Origin: Pogostemon cablin | Taxonomy: Eukaryota > Streptophyta > Magnoliopsida > Lamiales > Lamiaceae | Reading direction: 5' to 3' | Length of the DNA: 64,000 nt | NCBI GenBank assembly: GCA_023678885.1 | Contig: CM042979.1 | Coordinates: 25,410,981-25,474,980, forward strand | In this document: one piece after another, positions 12,120 through 23,403 of the stretch | Layout of the letters: each line of letters begins with the position of its first letter | Numbering within the stretch: the stretch's first letter is position 1 | The notes under the pieces: model-generated | What the model was told of the DNA's origin: nothing | The model's database searches: none | What the model saw: the letters and a program-made list of their open reading frames with translations, nothing else | Translations under genes and position numbers: made by a program

Positions 12120-14210
12120 GCAGTAGTTTTTAAGGTGCAATTGGGTCAACCCTATCTAATTTAATTTTTGACTCTTTATATATAAATTATTTAGAACCCT
12201 AATTTTCATTTTATTCACTACTACCTACTCTTTCTCCTCTCCTCTACGTCTACCTTTTAACTCTTTTCTCTCATGGTTGCCAGCTCTTATCCTCTCTCCC
12301 TCTCATATCCATTCTCGTCACCTACTTTCCTCTATGTGGTGCCTCTTCCCTTTCCTCTTCATTCTCTCCATCTTGTCTCTTTTCTCCAATCGTTCTCTCT
12401 GACCGCCGCCTTTCCGTTACTGTTACAGCACGTCGAATGATACTATGATGGTCTTGATCTTATGGGAGATCATCATAAGAACATAACAATTCTAGATTTG
12501 GTGGCGGATGCAATGAAATTTTCTAGTGGAATGATTTGCTGTTATTTCTGGAATTAATCTGTAGAGAATGATATGACCTAAACTATTCTAATTTTATTAT
12601 TTTGTAAGTTGTAATAATCATCTTATTAAGCAATTTTATTAATTGTAGTGTTATAATGTATAAGTTTTCCTTAATTATTGGATACATATCTAGATTTGAT
12701 TATTTTGTGATTTTTTATTGTGAGGCTCATGTTATGTGTGGAGCTAATCTGGAGAGCATGATAAGAATTCAACAATTCTAATATTTTTATTGTTGAAGTT
12801 GTAATAAACATTTTAATAATCAATTGTATTAGTTATAATTTTATAATGTATAAGTTTTCCTTAATTAACGTATACAATACAAATTTTATATATCAATAGT
12901 ACATTTTAGAATAAAAAGTTATTATACTATTAATATATAAAATCTATGTACACATTATACCTAATTGTATTAATTGTATTTTAGTAATGTATATGTTTAT
13001 TCTTATAAAATGTAATACTCTTTAAAAAAGTTATCAAAACAATACATTTATGAATACAAACATATATAAATAAATTAAAATGAATACAATTTATCATATA
13101 ATAACCCAATTAGTTTTATGTGCAAATTAACAAATTATCAAAGACAAAAGACTTGGGTGAGACCGTCTCACGGATCATCTTATGTGAGATGGATCATCCA
13201 TTAACCCATTAAGTATGTATAATGAAGGGTCCTGTTTGGTTGCAATCAAATTAAAAAAATTGAAAAATAAATTAAGAAAGTAAATTAATTAGATCATATA
13301 TATATATATATATATATCACAAAAACTCAATACTGATAAGTGAAAGGACCATTAGGAGCTACCTAGTATATGAGTGTAAAATGAACATAGTCATAGGACG
13401 CAAGAAAACTCAAGTGAAGGCATAATTAAGACATAAATAAGCACAAAATCAGCAAAGACCAATCAAACAAATACATATAACTTCGAGAAAATGAAGAACA
13501 AATATGGGAAATCCTCCGGTCCTCACCTAATTTTACAGAGAAACAGAGATCCCCCACAATCCCAACTCCAATGCAATTAACAGATCGGGAGAATTCAGAT
13601 ACATTCCGGATTCTGACATTGATAACTCAAAATGCAAGTAAGAAGTAAAATTGAGAGAGAGATGGATCTACCAACTGATATAAAATGGCTGTGTGTTTCT
13701 TGAATTAATCAATATTGAGCCACTAAAAACATGCGTTATTGAGATTAAATTACAAATTTAGCGATAAAAGGATTATTAACATAGTTATCATCAACAATAT
13801 CAGCAGATAGAGATAATGCCGATAGAAAGGTGCCTCCCGCACAAACTCCACTCAAACACACCCCCTATACACAGGAATTAACTCCAAAGAGTTTACAAAC
13901 ACACCATTGGAATGACAGCAGAAAAGGGGGAAAAGCAATTGTCCGAGGATTGGGAAAACCGACATGAGAACAGAGAGAGTGGTGAAAGGAGATAGAACAA
14001 AATGGGGAAGAAAGTGTCGGTGGCTGGTGGCGCGATAGAAAACAGATCTGCACCGGTGGCTGAATACGTGACAATGACGACAGTTCATGGTGGCGCGGAA
14101 AGGAAAATGACAGCCTTTCTATGAAGAAATCCAATCTTCCTCTGGTTCTTTTGGATCTGATAAGGGAAGAGTTAGATTAAAAGTGACGATTGCATGAAGT
14201 TACAAATGGG
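12120..14210. mobile_element. Unclassified element A with inward-facing pyrimidine-rich ends (tentative)
   Basis: Begins near TTTTTAAGGTGCAATTGGG. The left part (12200-12420) is CT-rich on the plus strand and the right part (13830-14190) CT-rich on the minus strand, with an AT-rich middle carrying diverged repeats of TATAATGTATAAGTTTTCC (about 12650 and 12843). The layout matches 16960-19260. No transposase is seen; an old non-autonomous element is an inference. Confidence 0.35.
13146..13225. repeat. Dispersed repeat with GTGAGACCGTCTCAC palindrome
   Basis: Contains GTGAGACCGTCTCACGG followed by TTATGTGAGATGGATC. Related text recurs at about 14318, 14497, 19695, 19915 and 21140, suggesting ends of a small transposon family. 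Confidence 0.45.
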
Positions 14211-14565
14211 TTTGACCCATAATAGAATGGACGACGTGGTAGATCATGTTCCACATAATTAAAAAAAAAAAAAAGCCTTGCCCGTAGAAGTCATTATCTT
14301 TTTAAATAACAAACAATTTGGTGAGACATGTCACGGATCTCCTTATGTGAGATAAATCACTTATTAACTCATTAAATATATTTTAAAGGTTTGACCCATA
14401 ATAGAATGGACGACGTGGTAGATCATGTTCCACATAATTAAAAAAAAAAAAAGCCTTGCCCGTAGAAGTCATTATCTTTTTAAATAACAAACACTTTGGT
14501 GAGACATGTCACGGATCTCCTTATGTGAGATAAATCACTTATTAACTCATTAAATATATTTTAAA
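14209..14565. repeat. Direct tandem duplication, unit about 179 bp
   Basis: 14209-14387 and 14388-14565 are nearly identical, from GGTTTGACCCATAATAG through CACGGATCTCCTTATGTGAG to TTAAATATATTTTAAA. They differ by the length of an A run and a few bases. A recent local duplication. Confidence 0.9.
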
Positions 14566-14989
14566 GGTCCCTATTTGATTTTAATCAAATTAAAAAATTG
14601 AGAAATTAATTATGGAACTAAATTAATTAGGTCTTTTATATTATATATATTTATGAGTCCAACTTAAGTGCACCGGTGCACCTAGACGATCTTAACCATT
14701 AGATTTAGTTTTAGTTAAATCTCTACCGCTAAATAAAATAATATTATTAATTTTTTTAAAACTAAAATTACCCACTATTGTAACATTAAACCTATAAATT
14801 ATGCGGTGCACCCCAAAATCACCCATTATTTATATTTTATGTTTATTTTTTAATTTATATATTTTTTATTATTTAAAATTTATTAATTCAAAATTTGGTA
14901 TTCATTTAATTTATTTTTAATTTAAAATTGTTAATTTATACAATGTGATAATTAATTGATGGAAAGTGATAACTTTATTATGAACTATA
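14566..14989. other. AT-rich spacer
   Basis: No gene. Contains the palindrome GTGCACCGGTGCAC near 14670. Confidence 0.3.
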
Positions 14990-15216
14990 TTCCCTCCGTC
15001 GCAAGCTAAGAGGACCATTTTTCCATTTTGATCGTCTTACTCAAAGAGTCCCCTTTCCTTTTTTACACACATAGGACCCATATACCCCCTCTAACACAAT
15101 TAAAATATAGGACACACACTCCCACTAATACAACTACCCACTACACATTAAATAATAATACTCATTAATCTACGTGCAAAAAAGCAAATGGTCCTCTTAT
15201 GCCGGGACGAAAGGAG
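14990..15216. mobile_element. Stowaway-type MITE
   Basis: Left end TTCCCTCCGTCGCAAGCTAA, right end GCCGGGACGAAAGGAG, TA on both sides. Same internal consensus as the elements at 696 and 16297. Confidence 0.8.
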
Positions 15217-16296
15217 TAGTTTATAAACAATTTATAATATAAATAAGGATTTATTATTATTTAGTATAAATTATACAATAATATTATCACTAGATACAAA
15301 GACTATTTTATTATTATCCGCTACAAAAATATAATGAAAAGTCCAAATTATCCTTCTATATAACTAATTGATAGAATAATGAGAAATTCACGATTCATTC
15401 TCATTTTTAATCTATTTCACACGTATCAATTCTTCTCGCAATTTTTTTCAAACTGTTGGTTATTTTTAATTATTAAATCTAAAATATATTGAATAATATT
15501 CTGAACACTAGATGAAATATTGAAAAATATTTTTGAATACAAAATCCATTCTACAATAATAAAAAACATATCTAGGAGAATTCTTATCGTAACAATATAA
15601 AAAAGTATAACCAAAATATTCTGAATACTTATTTTTTAATATAAAATCATTTCAATAAATGAAGTTGAATATATTTTGAATATTTTGAAACATTGAAAAA
15701 ATATTTCTGAATATCAAAATGTTTTTGAATACTTAACCTTTTTAATGTAAAATCATTTCAATAAATGAAATTGAATACATTTTGAATACTTTCAAATATT
15801 AAAAATATATTTCTGAATAGCTGATTAATCATTAATAATCTTAGTTTCAAATAGCCAAATGTATACAGAAATAACTGTATGCAATGTATTCAAAAATAGT
15901 TGTAGTGCACTCAGAAATATGCAGGCAATGTATACATTTTTTTGAATACATGAAACAAGATATGTATTCCTGAATACATAGGATTTTAACAGTCATCACG
16001 CAACCTCATCTTTTTTTAAATTTGAATATGTACACTTTTCTGAATACATGCAACAAATTTGAATATCGGATTGGAAATTAAACACAACTTATTATTTGAA
16101 TATTATGTAATCCCAACCTATTTCCTATTTTCATGGAGAGATTAATAGTTAATTAAATTCTAAATATAATTAATCTTATAATAGGGTTAAAGTGGTATTT
16201 GACGAGTTCAATTTGTAGTGAATAGTATTTTAATTTGGATAATGTATCTGTTAGTAATATAGATAGATACATTATTAATGGACCCTATAAATAATA
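15217..16296. other. AT-rich spacer with degenerate TTTTGAATAC repeats
   Basis: From about 15480 to 16080 words such as TTTTGAATACTT and TTCTGAATA recur irregularly. No gene recognised. Confidence 0.35.
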
Positions 16297-16522
16297 CTCC
16301 CTCCGTCCCAGGTTAAGAGGGCCATTTTACCATTTTGGTCGTCCCACCCAAAGAGTCCCATTTCCTTTTTTGGACATATGGGACCCACCCACACCCACTA
16401 ATACAATTAATACATGGGCCCCTACACCCACTAATACAACTACCCACTACACATTAAATAATAATACTCCTTAATCCACGTGCCCAAAAGCAAATGGGAC
16501 TCTTAGCCCGGGACGGAGGGAG
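16297..16522. mobile_element. Stowaway-type MITE, well preserved
   Basis: Left end CTCCCTCCGTCCCAGGTTAA, right end GCCCGGGACGGAGGGAG, TA duplications at 16295-16296 and 16523-16524. It is one of the two best preserved Stowaway copies here. Confidence 0.88.
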
Positions 16523-16885
16523 TAATTGATAACATTTTAAAGAAAAATGATAACATCTTTTTAAAAAAATGTAATAATTAATTAAAATAGTGTATTTCAT
16601 GAACAAATTATTGAATAATAAAAAGTAATAAATTTTTAATAAAAAATGATTCATAATCAAAGAGAAGTGATATTCATCTAATTAAATTATTTCACGAACA
16701 ATTCATTGGAATAAAAAGTGATAACATGATTAATAAAAAGTTATACATAATAAAGAAAAAGTTATAACCATTTAATATAATTATTATATGAACAATTTAT
16801 ATGATGAATAAAAATTGATAATATTTTTAATATAAAGTGATACCTAATTATAATAAAGTGATAATAAGACCATTGAACTATCTAA

Positions 16886-16917
<32 letters not shown>

Positions 16918-16959
16918 TGATGGAGAGTTGAGTAATTCTCAATGGCAAATACTAATGTA
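16523..16959. other. AT-rich spacer
   Basis: Non-coding, with short AAAAAGTGATAA repeats and an ATA trinucleotide run at about 16888-16915. Confidence 0.3.
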
Positions 16960-17649
16960 CACCATTTTTTAAGGTGCAAGTGGGTCAAATTTTTATCCAT
17001 GACCCAGATATTTATATCCAATCAGCTCATTAGATCATTTGCCTTCATCCCTCTTTACGCTGGATCTCAACCTCTCTCTCTCTCCCTCTCTCTCAATGTT
17101 CTCTCGATGCTTCACCCATAATTTCATCCTTATTCTCTCGCCGCACGTCACACGGCGGTTGCGTCATTGCTCCCCTTCTTCGCCGTTAGAAGTCGTGAAT
17201 CTTGCGTTTGTGCCGTAATTTTTTATGTGTCAGCACACTGTTCGTGACGGAATCATGGTTGCAATTTGTGCTCTAATGCGACGGAATCATGGTGGATCAG
17301 GTATCACGATTGCAATTTTTTCCCTAATATCTATTTTATCAAATTATTATGTTTATTAGATAAGAATTTTATAGTATTTCTCTATGAATTAGGTTATGTT
17401 TTTATCACTTCTGTATCTCAGTCTCTTGTTTCCTCAATCTTCTATGTCTTCATGTTAATACTGATAGCGTAGGAGTTCTCTAACTCGACGACGCCATTTT
17501 AAAGCGGGGCGCCCCAATTGACGCTGAAGCGGTGGTCCAAGTGAGTCAGGATCATGAGTTGGTATATGAAGTTGAATTAGTTGTTGCTACAACAGTAGAA
17601 TTTCCTGAGGTCAAGGAGTTGAAGCAGGAAGAGTTGAAGAAAAAAAATG

Positions 17650-18240
17650 TTGAACAAGTGTATATGTTTTTTTTAAGAATTGTATACGTTTTATTGAAAA
17701 AGAGTATACATTTTATAAATAAACAGTTGGGGGTTTGAAGAGTAGTTTTAACTGCAATTGATGAAAGTATTATTATTCTCGTAATGTGAATTGTGTGGAG
17801 GAAGTATTATCCTGCTGGTTTAGTTGGCGGTAGAACCTTGTGCTTATGCTTATTAATGTATACTTTTTAAACACAAAGTGTATAAGTTATTTTGAAGAAG
17901 TGTATAAGTTTTATAAATAAACAGTTAAGGTTCGAAGAGTAGTTTTGACTACAATTGATGAAGAGTATTACTATTCTCGTAATATGAAATGTGTTGGAGG
18001 CAATATTATCCTGCTGGTTATGTTGAATGTGGAACCTTGTGTTTATGTTTAATAACGTATACTTTTTAAACATAAAGCATATAAGTTTTTTTTAAAAGTG
18101 TATAAATTTTATAAATAAATAATTGGGGTTCGAAGAGTAGTTTTGACTGCACTTGAAGAAGAGTATCACTATTCTCATAAAATGAAATGTGTTGGCGGCA
18201 ATATTATCCTACTGGTTTTGTTGGTGGTAGAACCTTCTAT
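17650..18240. repeat. Tandem repeat, unit about 200 bp, three copies
   Basis: Anchors TTCGAAGAGTAGTTTTGACT (or close variants) recur about every 199 bp (near 17730, 17930, 18130), with TATTATCCTGCTGGTT and TAATGTATACTTTTTAAACA between them. Confidence 0.8.
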
Positions 18241-18402
18241 TTATGCTTATTAATGTATACTATCTAAAAAAGGAGTGTATAAGTTTTTTTGAACAAGTGT
18301 ATAATATTTTTATCAACGTTTTTATGCTTATTAATGTATACTATCTAAAAAAGGAGTGTATAAGTTTTTTTGAACAAGTGTATAATATTTTTATCAACGT
18401 TT
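18241..18402. repeat. Direct duplication, unit 81 bp
   Basis: Two essentially identical copies start TTATGCTTATTAATGTATAC at 18241 and 18322, continuing the 200-bp array. Confidence 0.9.
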
Positions 18403-19302
18403 TGTGAGAATTGAATTGGGAGTTGATATTTTATAAATTTTGATTGTATTCATTAATTTATGTATTATATTAAATAAATGTATTACTTCGTATTTTTAAA
18501 TGTATTTTTATGCATCATAATTAGCATTACAGATCTAATATTGATTTTACACAGTAAATTTACCACCACAATCTTCAATAACACATGAACAATACAAATC
18601 AAATTCTAAATCTATATCAATAAACAATGATGAATCCCACCATCAAACAACACAAATTGAATTCTAAATCTCAACTGAAATTAAATCTCTCAATCTCTAA
18701 TGATATGAAATTGGTTATTTTTTTCTAACAATGTAGAATTGAAAAAAAAAATTAAAATTGAAGTGGGTAGAAAATTTAGAATTGAAGTGAAGGAATATTT
18801 TTACCCCTTCTGACATTGTGGTGAGGGATGAAATTGATATAGAATGCTCTCAAATCAAATGCCGAGCCAAAACGTGGTGATTAAAGGTAAATCTAAAACG
18901 ATGGAAGGAGATCTCCAACAAATCACTCGGAAGAAGGACAATTTCAACAGATCTGCATTATGATGAGGAAAATTGTGCCTTCCCCATCGTGGACCTCGTA
19001 GTTATCGCAGCGGCAATGGAGTGGCTGAGGTAGAGAGGTAGCTTCAAAAGTGAGAGACATAATGAGGTGACAGAGATGAGAAGACGATGGCTGAAGTGAG
19101 AGAGAAGCGGTAGTAGGACATTGAAGAAGAACGTGGGGTGAATAGAAAAGAACAAATGAGAATGAGGGAATGATGTTAGCGGGTTATTTGTTTCTTATAT
19201 ACCTTACTCGTTTTAGATATGGATTGTGTTTTTAAGGTGCATTATACAATAGATTAACTCATTCTCAATTGAGGAGATTGAATTGATACACCATATAATA
19301 TA

Positions 19303-19628
19303 AGAGTAAATATCAATTTTGGTCCTGTATCTTATACCAAATTCAATTTTAGTCCTGTAATTTTTAGTATTTTTAATTTTAGTCATTTTAGTTTCAATTT
19401 TGGTCCTGTATCTTTTAAAATTTCAATTTTAGTCCTATTAGTTTCAAAATTAGTCTTGTATCTTTTGAAATATGATATAATTTATAAAACTTATATGACT
19501 AAAATTGAAAATTTAAAAGTTAAAGGACCAAAATTGAAACTAGAAGGACTAAAATTGAAAATAATAAAAGTTACATGACTAAAATTGGATTTGGTAAAAG
19601 ATATATGACCAAAATTGATATTTTCTCT
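19303..19628. mobile_element. MITE-like element with long inverted ends
   Basis: The left end AGAGTAAATATCAATTTTGG is matched in inverse by the right end, which reads AGAGAAAATATCAATTTTGG on the minus strand. The inverted match continues about 80 bp. The target duplication is unclear, so the superfamily is not assigned. Confidence 0.65.
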
Positions 19629-19981
19629 AGAATCTTCTAAACTAACAATAATAATATTAATATTAATATTAATAATAATAATAATAAGAGAAACTCTCTT
19701 GTGAGACGGGTCAATCCATCATTAAAGTATGCTTATTGTAGAGATAAAGTATTCTTATCTGTAGTTAAAATATGTCAATAATAAATTATATTATAATACG
19801 CTAAAATCATACTTTAATACACAATCCAGCATACTTTAGAAAATATATTTTAATAAATATTAAACATACTTTATCTAAATACTAAATACTAGACATACTT
19901 TAACATGTCTCACACACCGTCTCACGTAAATAGCATCTCACAAGAGAATTTGTCTAATAATAACTATAATAATAATAATAA

Positions 19982-20573
19982 GGGTTAAATCCTAAAAAAT
20001 TCACCACCTTATTAGAGAGTTTTCAAATTTATCAAGATCTTTTATTTTTGTCAATTCAATACACGATTTGTTTAATATTTTCATTTCTATCGTAACCTTT
20101 TATTTTTGTCAATTCAATATGCGATCTATTTAATATTTTCAATTCTATCACCACTTTAATTTTTACAATTTGATACACCACTTATTTCATATTTTCATTT
20201 CAACTTATTATTATTATTATTATTAAAAGTAAAATCATAAGAACACTTATTTCATAAGATTAATATTTTTTCCTGTTATTTATGAAAATAAGTATTATAT
20301 TTTATTTGTATAATATTTTTTTACACTTGTGAATTTACTATTTTTGACGTGATGGAAAATTGTAAACAAATTAAAAAATAATTAAAATATCTTAATTAAG
20401 TATTTTTTATTACCGACTAAATAATTAGTACGTACGGACATTATTCATTGAAAATAAGAATTTTATAGTAAAGAAAATTAATAATCAATTTGAATTAAAA
20501 ATAAATAATAAAAAATAAATAGAGTATAAATTTCGTTAATTATTAATTAAGCACGTTGTTCTACTTTTATTGC

Positions 20574-20647
<74 letters not shown>

Positions 20648-20853
20648 CCTGAATTGTAAATATGAAATAAATAGTAAATAAAAATCATGATAAAATTGAA
20701 AATATTAATAGATCGTGTATTGAATTGATAAAAATAAAAGGTAGTGATAGAATTAAAAATATAAATAGAACGTGTATTGAATTGACGAAAATAAAAGATC
20801 GTGACAAATTTGAAAATTCCTAACAAGATTGTGAATATTTTAGGAATCAACCC
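19982..20853. mobile_element. Foldback Mutator-like element, non-autonomous
   Basis: Long imperfect terminal inverted repeats: left GGGTTAAATCCTAAAAAATT, right in inverse GGGTTGATTCCTAAAATATT, continuing about 180 bp (shared GTCAATTCAATACACG). Flanks TAATAATAA (left) and TAATAACAA (right) match 8 of 9, consistent with a 9-bp target duplication. It lies in an AAT microsatellite and carries another AAT array at 20573-20644. No transposase. Confidence 0.7.
20573..20644. repeat. AAT trinucleotide array
   Basis: An uninterrupted run of about 24 units inside the foldback element. Confidence 0.95.
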
Positions 20854-20859
20854 TAATAA

Positions 20860-20869
20860 CAACAACAAC

Positions 20870-20943
<74 letters not shown>
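20860..20943. repeat. AAC/AAT trinucleotide array
   Basis: A few AAC units followed by a long AAT run, immediately right of the foldback element. Confidence 0.95.
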
Positions 20944-20945
<2 letters not shown>

Positions 20946-21820
20946 TTTTATTTCAGATTTAGCATCAGGTGTGGAGTTGGAGTGTGTAGTGGAAGTCTCG
21001 TAGGCCTCAAGTCCTCAACTTTAAACTTAAAAAAGGAATTAATTAATTAATTAAATAAACTAAACAAGACACTTATTTTCTTTTAATTCTTTTTTAATTT
21101 AATATAAATTATATTTATTTGGACTAATAGGTAACCTATCTCACATAAGGGATTCATGAGACGATATCACCCAACACCTACCCATAACTATACTCATTCC
21201 GTTCTAACTTGTTAGAATATTAAACATAATTTTATGTAGATGTCAAAAGAATTTTAGAACATTTGAGATTATATAGAATAAACTTGTAGTTGTTAAGAAA
21301 ATTCTAGAACATTTGAGAATATATATAGAATAAATTAGAATGTTGAGGAATCTATTAATTAATTGAAAAAATTATTTAAAATAATAACATGAATCAATAA
21401 TTATCTAGATTTATTAAGATAAAGTGATGTAAAATTATCTAGAATAATGGAGAATCTCATTTAGCAGTATAAATATAGTCGGATGATGTATCATTTTGAT
21501 GTAGAAAACAGAACCAAAAAAGTTAACAGAGGCTTATTTCATCCCAAATCTTGTTCTCTCCCTCTATTTTTTTTATTTTATCATCTTTTATTTACAACTA
21601 ACTCGACCCATTCACAAATGTCTACCCATAACCCTTCAAACTTATATTAGTTCATAAATATTTATATATATCCCTCCAACCTTATATTTCTATACAATAT
21701 CTTTCTGTTTTAATTCATCTTAAAAAAAGACCAAAATAAAAAGAACACTCAACTACTATATATACCCCGATATATAATACAATATCTTTTCATTTTCATT
21801 CGTCCTAACTTTTTTTCCGC
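20944..21820. other. AT-rich spacer
   Basis: No gene recognised. A short near-duplicate (TTTTAGAACATTTGAGA, 21250 and 21305) and a GTGAGACC-family remnant near 21140 are the only structures noted. Confidence 0.3.
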
Positions 21821-22005
21821 GTATATGAAGAGTATGAATGAAAATACTTCTCAAAATATTTACATTTTATTTCAATATTATCATCTTTTCTTTCCACGTA
21901 TATGAAGAGTATGAATGAAAATACTTCTCAAAATAATACATTTTAATTTCAATATAATCATCTTTTCTTTCCACGTATATGAAGAGTATGAATCCAAATA
22001 TTTAT
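21821..22005. repeat. Tandem repeat, unit 77 bp
   Basis: GTATATGAAGAGTATGAAT starts at 21821, 21898 and 21975. The first two units are nearly complete, the third partial. Confidence 0.88.
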
Positions 22006-22009
22006 TTTA

Positions 22010-22570
22010 ATTGTTATTGAAAATAAGTGGAATGGATATAGTTATACTTCAGTGTTAAATGACAAGTGCACACATATAATAATTCATCAAAATTAACAAC
22101 AATTACAAATTTAGAAATGCAGCATAAAAAATATTCATATTCAAATAAATGCAGCATAAAAAAATATTCAAAATTCTAATTAAGTAAGCCAAAGCTTGAA
22201 TAACAATTACAAATTTAGAAATGCAGCATAAAAAAAATTCAAATTCAAATAAATGCAGCATAAAAAATATTCAAAATTCTAATTAAGTAAGCCAAAGTTT
22301 GAATAGAAATCAACCTTATGGAACTTCCTCCTTATTGAATTGTGTTGGTTGTTGGCATTTGGATGATGAAAACTATACTGATTTTTTATGGTTCTCCAGA
22401 AAGTAATTGGATTATGCAAATGTTGATTGGCAATTATGTGAGTATGTGGGCATGAAGTGAAGAAGAATTATGCAAATGTTGATTGGCAATTATGTGAGTA
22501 TGTGGGCATGAAGTGAAGAAGGCAAAAGAGGAGGGGTAATTGCATCATGTTGAAGATAATTGCATCATGT
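22010..22570 (-). pseudogene. Partial copy of the response-regulator last exon plus 3' flank
   Basis: Aligns with 23200-23830: the flanking AATTCATCAAAATTAA, the stop-codon region TCCTTATTGAA, and the exon text GAATTGTGTTGGTTGT, GGTTCTCCAGA and GTGAGTATGTGGGC all recur in order. Within it, 22098-22305 is a 104-bp direct duplication and 22411-22522 a 56-bp direct duplication, so the frame is destroyed. Confidence 0.75.
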
Positions 22571-23200
22571 TGAAGATTGAATGTGTTCTCTTTGATCTTT
22601 TTGTTGAATGTCCTCTTTGATCTTTTTGTTGAATATTATCTTGAATATTAATGTTAGAGAAGAAGAAACGATAATTAAAAAATGGATAATTGCATCATGT
22701 TGAAGATTATCTTGAATGTGTTCTCTTTGATTTTTTGTTGAATATTTTCTTGAATATTAATGTTAGAGAAGAAGAAATGATAATTAAAAAAGGTATTCCA
22801 CAAGAAGATTCTCATAAGACAAAAAAGAAGTAATCACATTTCAATAAAAAGTTATTCGACTTGACTTGAGACGGATAAGAGGGTGATCATTTCAATAAAA
22901 CGTAAACGGATAAGAAGGAGTGATTCGACTTTTCAATAAAACGTAAGGTACTCCAGGGTCCAACTTTTGTGGGAGGGACATTAAGACGAAAAAGAAGTAA
23001 TCACATTTCAATAAAAAGTGATTCGACTTGAGAAGATAAGAAGGTGATCATTTCAATAAAACGTGACACTCGGAATGATTAAAAAGTGATAGCGGTGCAA
23101 TTGATTATTTCATGAACAATTCGAAAGCAATAATATCTTTTATTAAAAAATGAGGATACTTTGCAATATTAAATATCTAAAAACCTCAAACTTCTTTTAA
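22571..23200. repeat. Short scrambled direct repeats upstream of the pseudogene copy
   Basis: AATTGCATCATGTTGAAGAT occurs three times (about 22532, 22558, 22686), AATATTAATGTTAGAGAAGAAG twice, and AAAAGTGATTCGACTTGAG-like text with GGTGATCATTTCAATAAAAC twice or more. No gene. Confidence 0.6.
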
Positions 23201-23403
23201 TTGTGATCGAAAATAAATGAGGTGGATGATGTGTTATACTTGACAAGAGGGTGTAGCAGTCTACCAAAAGTGCAAAGATATTAAAAATTCATCAAAATTA
23301 AGAACAAATACAAATGCGCCATAAATTATTCACTAATTGACGAAGAGTTGGCTATAGATAAATTATTCAACTAGACCTTAGCCAAAGTTGAACCACCTTC
23401 CCC

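Larger units (their letters stand above)
16960..19260. mobile_element. Unclassified element B, same layout as element A (tentative)
   Basis: Left end ATTTTTTAAGGTGCAAGTGG, then a pyrimidine-rich block on the plus strand (17050-17220). The right block (18860-19190) is pyrimidine-rich on the minus strand and GTTTTTAAGGTGCA occurs near 19230. The middle holds minisatellites built on GTGTATAAGTTTTTT. The open frame 17532-17738 (EVELVVATTVEFPEVKELKQ) has no recognised family. Confidence 0.35.

Noticed and set aside
20536..20871. 111-codon minus-strand frame with a poly-Tyr stretch
   Set aside because: Translation of the AAT microsatellite within the foldback element.
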